This document shows positions 58,211-64,000 of a stretch of DNA of 64,000 bases, one piece after another. The notes beneath the pieces are model-generated. The model was not told the origin of the DNA. It ran no database searches and saw only the letters and a program-made list of their open reading frames with translations. A program made the position numbers and the translations under genes. Every line of letters starts with the position of its first letter. Position 1 is the stretch's first letter. The DNA lies in the NCBI GenBank assembly GCA_020881915.1, contig JAJFPB010000007.1:124001-188000 (forward strand). Direction: 5' to 3'. Source of the stretch: Paramyrothecium sp. XJ0827 (taxonomy: Eukaryota > Ascomycota > Sordariomycetes > Hypocreales > Stachybotryaceae).

Positions 58211-58424
58211 ATATGGATAATTTGGAGGCCAAAGCTCGCGACATCCAAGATCATCAATGACATACACATAACCATCTAATCCACGATGAAATCAGTACAT
58301 AGTTGATGTTGTACTGTTACTGACACTTAGCAATTCAAGGATAAAGAGAGTACGCTAGCCTGTAGAAGTGAAAATCAAAACACCCATCGTGTACCGCCGG
58401 AACGCAGTTATCGTCAATCTTGGT

Positions 58425-60241
58425 TCAGTGAGATAACCCCTTGGACTTGGCATAGTCAACGTCCTTCCAGTATCGGTTTCCACTCTTCTCTCTTAAAGTG
58501 CGTCCATATCGTACCATGAAAAACAAGCTCGCATTCCACAAAAAGCCAATGGCTCCGACAATGCAGTAGACCCTGAGGTACCCACTCGCCTGCAGCCAGG
58601 GAGTAATGCCCCAATTGATCGCGAAAGAGAGCGTGTTTCGGATGATGACACAAGTCGTAACCATCTGACCCGACAGTTCTGGATAACTGGAGATGGCGTA
58701 GTTGAGGGCCGCAGCAACGCAGAGGGATGAATTGACCGCGAGAATGGCTTGGGTGATTACAAGCGCGAACCAATGAAGGTGGTATGTGACGGCAAGTCCG
58801 TAAAGAATCATGCCGAATGGGACAAGGAAGCAGCCGGCAATGAACAGCCACAAAGTATGCTCGGGTTCAGAAATGCCGCCGTTGCGACGGGCCAGTTTGA
58901 GGGTAAGCATTTGGCCAACCTTTCCGCAGTAAATTCCACTAAAAGACCCTGTCAGCTTCCAGTCATGTTAACTTGTTGTTAGCAGAACTTACCCAATAAT
59001 CGTACCAACAATACCTCCGGCGTACCCACCAGCGACGCCAGCTGTGCTGAAACCGTATTCAGTGGTGTATATAGTGCCAATCGTAGCATTCTGCACCCCG
59101 GTCCACACAAGGTTGTTTGCGCCGTACATCAATCTATGTCCATGTAAGTATTCATAAAGCGAATCGTCAGGTGGCCAGAACCGAGAGACTTACCCGGCAT
59201 AGACAACTGGTGCATATGTAAAACCCTTGAACGGAGCAATGACCATGTCGAGGAAGCGATCGGGGCGTTTCTTGTCCTTGATGCTGAGTTTGTCCCAGTA
59301 TGTTTTTCTAGGCCATTGCACCTCACCCGACTCGTAATCCGAGTCAGCAGATCGAGCCTTGTCTTCGGCACCTTTTTCTGCCCCTTTTTCAGCCACGTGA
59401 GGAGTTTGCAGATTCTCGTGCGCTGTCGAAGTATGGAGATGCGGGTGCTTTCGGTCATAGTTGGTTTCCTCCATGAGGAAGAAGCAGTAGAAAAAGGCCA
59501 TGGCGTTGAAAATGGCACACCACCAAAGTGTCCACTTCCACCCCATGCCAATGTTGATAAAACCAGACATCATAGGGGCTAGCTTGCCTGCCAGGGCCAG
59601 CGCCCAGCCGTACCAGGCCAGGTACTGAGGGCGCTGGTGGACGAACCACACATCCGTGATGGAGATTTCGCAAAGGGATTCCACTGGGGCGCCAAAGAAT
59701 CCAAGAAGGATGCGATTGGCCAGATAGGGTCCGGAGGTTGTGCAGAGAGGAGCCACTGCAAGAATAATGGTGTTTGCAATGCATGAAAAGAGGTATACCG
59801 GTCTCTTTCCATACTGAAGGGCGATTGGTTGCCATATGACACAGCCCCAGCCGTAGAATAGGAACTATTCAGAGAGTCAGCATATCTCGATATGCCTAGC
59901 TGCAGTTTCTGACATACCATAATACCCGTGCCATTGTTGATATCCGCCAAGCTCAGCGATGTATGTTGACGAATTGGGGTAACAACGGAGTAGACTGCGC
60001 TCGACGGAATGGCAATCATAATAGTGTATACCACCACGCAACTGGTTGCCAGTAGCTTGCGCCTGAAGGTCCAGTTGAGAGGGTCTTCGGGATCCTCACT
60101 TGGCTGGGGGACAAGCATGATGTCATTCTGTCCGTTGCCATCGGCGTGCGATCCTACCAAAGTGCCATCTGTGTCGATGAGGCGGACTGTCCCCGGCGGG
60201 AACCGCACTTCAGTCTCTTCTCGGGAGCCGTTGCTCGACAT
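58425..60241 (-). CDS. MFS transporter (DHA1/HOL1-like)
   Basis: A twelve-helix plasma-membrane carrier. Exons 60241-59918, 59864-59194, 59133-58993 and 58938-58425; introns are 53, 60 and 54 nt. The N-terminal PEDPLNWTFRRK before helix 1, YGKRPVYLFS in loop 2-3, FGAPVESLCEISITDVWFV and the MEETNYDR word before the central loop match fungal DHA1/HOL1-type carriers. The central cytosolic loop is low-complexity and charged (EKGAEKGAEDKARS). The DNA encoding it (59329-59420) is the source of the 92-bp fragment found at 39223-39314. Probably imports the substrate of the neighbouring enzymes (inference). Confidence 0.9.
59329..59420 (-). repeat. Source copy of the duplicated 92-bp segment
   Basis: Inside the MFS coding exon; see the copy at 39223-39314. 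This copy is in frame and intact. Confidence 0.95.
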
Positions 60242-61232
60242 TGAGGCGATGGAACTAGCCCGTCAGATAAAACCAATGAAGCGCAGTCTTCAAGTCTAGG
60301 TGGTATGGAAGCGACGTGTTGCAGACTCGAAGCTCTTGAGGTAGGACAGGTTATGCGGAACAAGGAGTGAGGTCGTGACTTTTTGTATCATTGAGGTCCA
60401 AGGCGCGTCATGACCAATTCTACCACTTTCCTGTCTGGCCTCAATCAATGATTGATCGGGGACAAAAACCATGCAAGAGATATGGGTGCCTCTAGCCAGC
60501 GTTGTTATCTGTCTATCTCAACACATTGTTTAGGCTCTACTACCCCGGGCTGATGGTCATCCCCGTATCAATGGGTGTGGGGAAAGATCAAGCCCGGCAT
60601 TGCGCTGGTCTTTCTCGACAATGTCTGTAGGGGACATGTTGCTCAGAGACTCGGCCTGTTGGGTCCACAGATAATATCCACACTGATGATAAGATAAAAT
60701 GCATGTCACACGGTAGACTGAGCGATTGGCTACGGTTCTTTCGCTCACAATTGCCCGTTTCTAAATCCACGTAGCATTGCGCTAAGAGCGATATCAGTCT
60801 CCACCCAGCTCCACCTCAATCCTAGGGCGACGAGGAACTACCCAACTACAACGAGTCAGACGATTTGTCTGTATCTGCATTGGCTGGCCTTTCGTCCTGC
60901 GCCATGTGCGAGAACCGTTCAGAGTCTACCTACCCTAGAAGAAATCGCAAATAACAATAACTGAACAGAACCCTTCTTGTTTGTTTTCACAACTAGGAGG
61001 ACAAAGGTTCATCCTTACCAGCAGTTCAAATTTCTCTGTTCAACTTTGTTTCGTAGCGATTAAAGCGTAAGATTTGGGGGCATAATGCGCAATGCAGGCT
61101 AAGTTGAGTTGTTGTGAGGCCAACTCGAATGAAAGATTCACAGAAACAATAACTTTTGTCAAAGTGAGAAGAATGAGCACTAATGGTGAGTGGCTTGATC
61201 GCTAAAAGTCATACTGAATCATGATATTATTA
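60242..61232. other. Spacer, no recognised gene
   Basis: About 1 kb between two minus-strand genes. It holds the MFS promoter and the amidase 3' flank. No coding frame of note. Confidence 0.4.
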
Positions 61233-63082
61233 TCATCTGCCAAGAGCTCGTTCAATCTCCTCCAACGCTGCAAGCACTTTCTCATCATGTTGCCTTCTGC
61301 CCACTATCTGCAAGCTGACAGGTGCACCAGCGAATACCTCAGGGCTATACATGTCGTACACAAACTTGTCTTGTTCGTTCTTGGGGCTGTAGCTTGTGTC
61401 CTTCTTATCCTTGACAGGGTCAACTGATGTGACAGGGAAAACAGCAGCAGGGTAATCCAAGAGATTCCACATCGCCGTGTAGCCCCAATAGCGTGACTGG
61501 CCGTGAGGTGTTGCGGCGCCGAACGATGGGGGGCAAAGGATGACATCCACTTCTTGTCCATCTTCTTTCCCAGAGTCCGCCCAGGCCCGCGCATATTTAG
61601 CGCGGTAGTCATCCCGCTCCGCGCATAGCTTAGCGACATTAGCATACGCAGTCTTTCCGGGTGTGGGGAAGGGGGAGCGAAGGCTTCATATGCTCACCTT
61701 CCAGAGTTCGCCCTGAGTAATACCGTTCGTCTTCCCTTGCTCATGGAGAATAAAACTTGTAAGTGGTAGAATGGGCTCACCAGCCTCTTCTAAAAGGCCC
61801 AGAACTTCCTCCCCACCATCAGACCAATACAGGCCCGAGAGAATTTCCCAACCCTTCTGGTGATCTAGCGACTCACTGTCCCAGTTCACTACTTGCATGT
61901 TTGCTTTGCGGCATGCATCTGCCACTTCACGAAGTGCCCTCGTCATGGGAGGGTGGGGCTGAACAACTCCATCCCACCACTGGATTGCAATTTTGAGAGG
62001 CCTCTCAAACTTGTAGGGCGTCCATTCCTTTACGGTCAGGGACGGGTCTATACGCCATGGCTTTGCTCCGAGAGCGACTTTCATAAAAATTTCAAGACCA
62101 TCACGGTCCACGGACATGGGCCCTGCGCAACCGGAAATGGTCTCTCGTCCCACCATTGGAGATCTTGAGCCAGCTGTAGATATTGTCTTGGTAGTTGGCC
62201 TGGGAAATTTAGCCATATTGAATATAATACGAATGGCCCATGGGTGACTAACTTGAATCCATAAATCCCAACGTGTGCGGCTGGACAGCGGATACTGCCA
62301 CCAATGTCACTTCCAACACCCTAACATTGTTAGAACAACCCTTCTACAGAGATGGGATTCCTACCAGGATGCTTCCGCGCATTCCTATTAACGCAGATTC
62401 GCCTCCACTGCTCCCACCGGGTGTCAAGTTGCGATTGTACGGATTGTCTGTTCGCCCGTAGACTACACTTTCGGTTTCCAAATGCATGATGAGCTGGGGT
62501 TGCGTTGTTCTGGCGAAGAATACGCATCCTTCTTCGTAGAAACTGTCATATAGGAGGTTTGAGCCATGCTCCTTGCCTATCCAAGCCACGTAGGACGCTG
62601 ATGTCGTAACGTTTGGGCCCACCATGCCTTGGTGCTCCTTAGTTGAAATGGGCAAGCCGAACAGCGCTCCCTTGGATTCTGGCAAACCGTCAAGATACTT
62701 GGCCCGAGCAATTGCTTGATCCCAAAGGAGCTCCACAAGACAGTTCGTCTACAAAAGTCAGCGTTTAGTTTCCAACTTTCTAGCGGGATCTTCATACAGC
62801 ATTGTGTGCCAATGCCGCCCGTCGCAGAAATGCTCTAGTCACTTCTTCCACTGAGATTTCTCGACTGCGAAGCTTCGAGAGAAGTACTGTAATAGAGTAC
62901 TTTTCCGTTATCTCAATCTCTCGTGGCGTCAGAACAGACGCTGGTAGGCCCTGGCAGTTGACTGGCAGATCATCGGGAAGGTGATGGAGCCTGGGCTCAA
63001 CCTTGGCAACAGATGCATCGCGTTTGGCCCTGGCCCAGCTTACCTTCTCATCGCAAGTCTTCAGGTCACTAATATCAGTCAT
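61233..63082 (-). CDS. Amidase (amidase-signature family)
   Basis: Hydrolyses a carboxamide to acid and ammonia/amine. Exons 63082-62798, 62748-62365, 62320-62253, 62199-61698 and 61628-61233. Introns are 49, 44, 53 and 69 nt, the 44-nt one among the shortest in the window. The Ser-cisSer-Lys triad is present: PISTKEHQG (Lys), GSDIGGSIRC (cis-Ser) and LTPGGSSGGESA (surrounding Gly/Ser motif with catalytic Ser). N-terminal LTPREIEITEK and EVTRAFLRRA are typical of fungal acetamidase-like enzymes. About 544 residues, complete. Divergent from the ketopantoate-reductase-like gene. Confidence 0.92.
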
Positions 63083-63642
63083 AATGGATGTCTTGATTGC
63101 TGTGGTAAAAGATGGTAGTGATTACAAATGTCTCAAGACGTGCTCTGGCGGTCAACTTTAACACAGGAGGAAGTGATATCTTGGGGTAGCGATTGTGCCA
63201 CCAATGCCACATTACGTATAGTAATCGCTTTTATTACCTTGTTGCCGACCTGAGATAGTGTGGAGGCCCACCTGATAGTAGTCCGAGAACGGCCGTCATT
63301 TTTTCTGGCTTATCATAGCGACAAGCAGACTCACTAACGTAGCGCACCCACTTTTCAGCCACCCCTAACTCCACTTCCGTGTCTGGAGTCAAGATAGAAG
63401 CCCAACCACGGAAATTGACATTTGAAGATGCAATGGTGCTTAGAGATAAAGGAGCCACGATGGAGTTGCCACATACCCAGGTGATAATCTTTGTTAATCC
63501 ATTGGGTACAAAGCATCAAATGCTCCTTCTTAGCAGCTGAGCAAGATACAGGACCAGGCCATCATCTCATGCAGTGATAGCCTTGGCCTCTATGATACCA
63601 TAACTCTCTCTTTATTTTTGCAAATTAGGCTAGCCAGATAAA
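63083..63642. promoter_or_regulatory. Divergent promoter between amidase and ketopantoate-reductase-like gene
   Basis: 560 bp. It includes ACGGCCGT at 63288-63295. A 74-codon minus frame (63234-63458) overlaps it but has no recognisable domain. Confidence 0.3.
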
Positions 63643-64000
63643 ATGACCCAGACAAAGGCGAGAGTGTTGATTGTCGGCACTGGTGGTATTGGCACAATGG
63701 CGGCCTATGCTTTGCAAACAGGGGGCAAGGCTGAAGTGACTGCAGTTCTGCGTTCCAACTACGCTGCCGTCTCAACTCATGGTATCGACATTGATTCTAT
63801 GGATCATGGACGCAAAATAAAAGGTTGGAGGATAGACAAAAGTATGCAAGATCCGAGTTCGCGAGATAAATAGGCTTTGTTGGCAATGCACTGACTGATC
63901 GACCACAGTACGTCAAACCATCCCCCACGTTGTCAAAGAGGGCTTGCCTAGCTACCATTTCATTCTCGTCACCACCAAGAACATCCCCGATGTGTCTCCA
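63643..64000 (+). CDS. Ketopantoate reductase-like (ApbA/PanE) protein, 5' part
   Basis: An NADPH-dependent 2-oxoacid reductase fold. ATG at 63643, then the nucleotide-binding RVLIVGTGGIGTMAAYAL. Intron 63842-63908 (donor GTATGC, acceptor CAG) leads to HVVKEGLPSY and VTTKNIPDV, matching the family (the TKN motif contacts cofactor/substrate). The window ends within the gene, so length and C-terminal domain are unknown. Confidence 0.85.

Overview
The window looks like nuclear DNA of a filamentous ascomycete (Pezizomycotina, plausibly Sordariomycetes, though the sequence does not fix the order). Most genes carry short introns of about 44-140 nt, mostly 50-70 nt, with GTRNGT donors, CTAAC/CTGAC branch sites and YAG acceptors. 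The proteins are typical of plant-associated or saprotrophic moulds: fungal CBM1 modules, a Zn2Cys6 regulator, a Pth11-like rhodopsin-domain receptor, a killer-toxin-like chitinase and berberine-bridge oxidases. No rRNA, tRNA, CRISPR array, PKS or NRPS backbone was seen. Exon boundaries below were worked out by hand from splice signals and reading-frame continuity.

Layout. 0-10 kb: a MITE-like inverted repeat, an ACS-type MFS transporter divergent from a membrane dipeptidase, a cytochrome P450 whose heme-binding exon is inverted in place, an SDR oxidoreductase and a small uncharacterised membrane-anchored ORF. 10.7-21.7 kb: a plant-cell-wall-degrading block (GH12-CBM1, GH43-CBM6, CBM1-GH5, CE3-CBM1) separated by long gene-poor spacers. 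22.5-31.6 kb: a Pth11-like receptor, a secreted FAD oxidase and an M13 metalloprotease. 32.9-36.3 kb: a decaying CBM18-GH18 chitinase. 39.3-41.6 kb: a divergent pair, one gene unknown and one an amidoligase interrupted by an in-frame TAG. 43.2-45.4 kb: the most unusual locus, a minus-strand gene that can be read as about 25 exons. Of these, 23 internal exons are only 5-39 nt long and eight in a row are exactly 21 nt (seven codons, phase 0). 45.6-46.4 kb: a broken unidentified gene.

47.7-64 kb is a compact run that looks like a catabolic cluster: a RidA-amine oxidase fusion, a succinate-semialdehyde-type dehydrogenase, an FMN 2-hydroxyacid oxidase, a class II aldolase, a Zn2Cys6 regulator, an MFS transporter, an amidase and the start of a ketopantoate-reductase-like gene. 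A logical flow is uptake (MFS), C-N bond hydrolysis (amidase), amine oxidation with imine clearance (RidA-MAO), aldehyde oxidation (ALDH) and processing of hydroxy/keto acids (FMN oxidase, aldolase, KPR) under the local regulator. The substrate is unknown. A 92-bp piece of the MFS gene of this cluster is duplicated 20 kb away, directly after the stop codon of the 39.3-kb gene.
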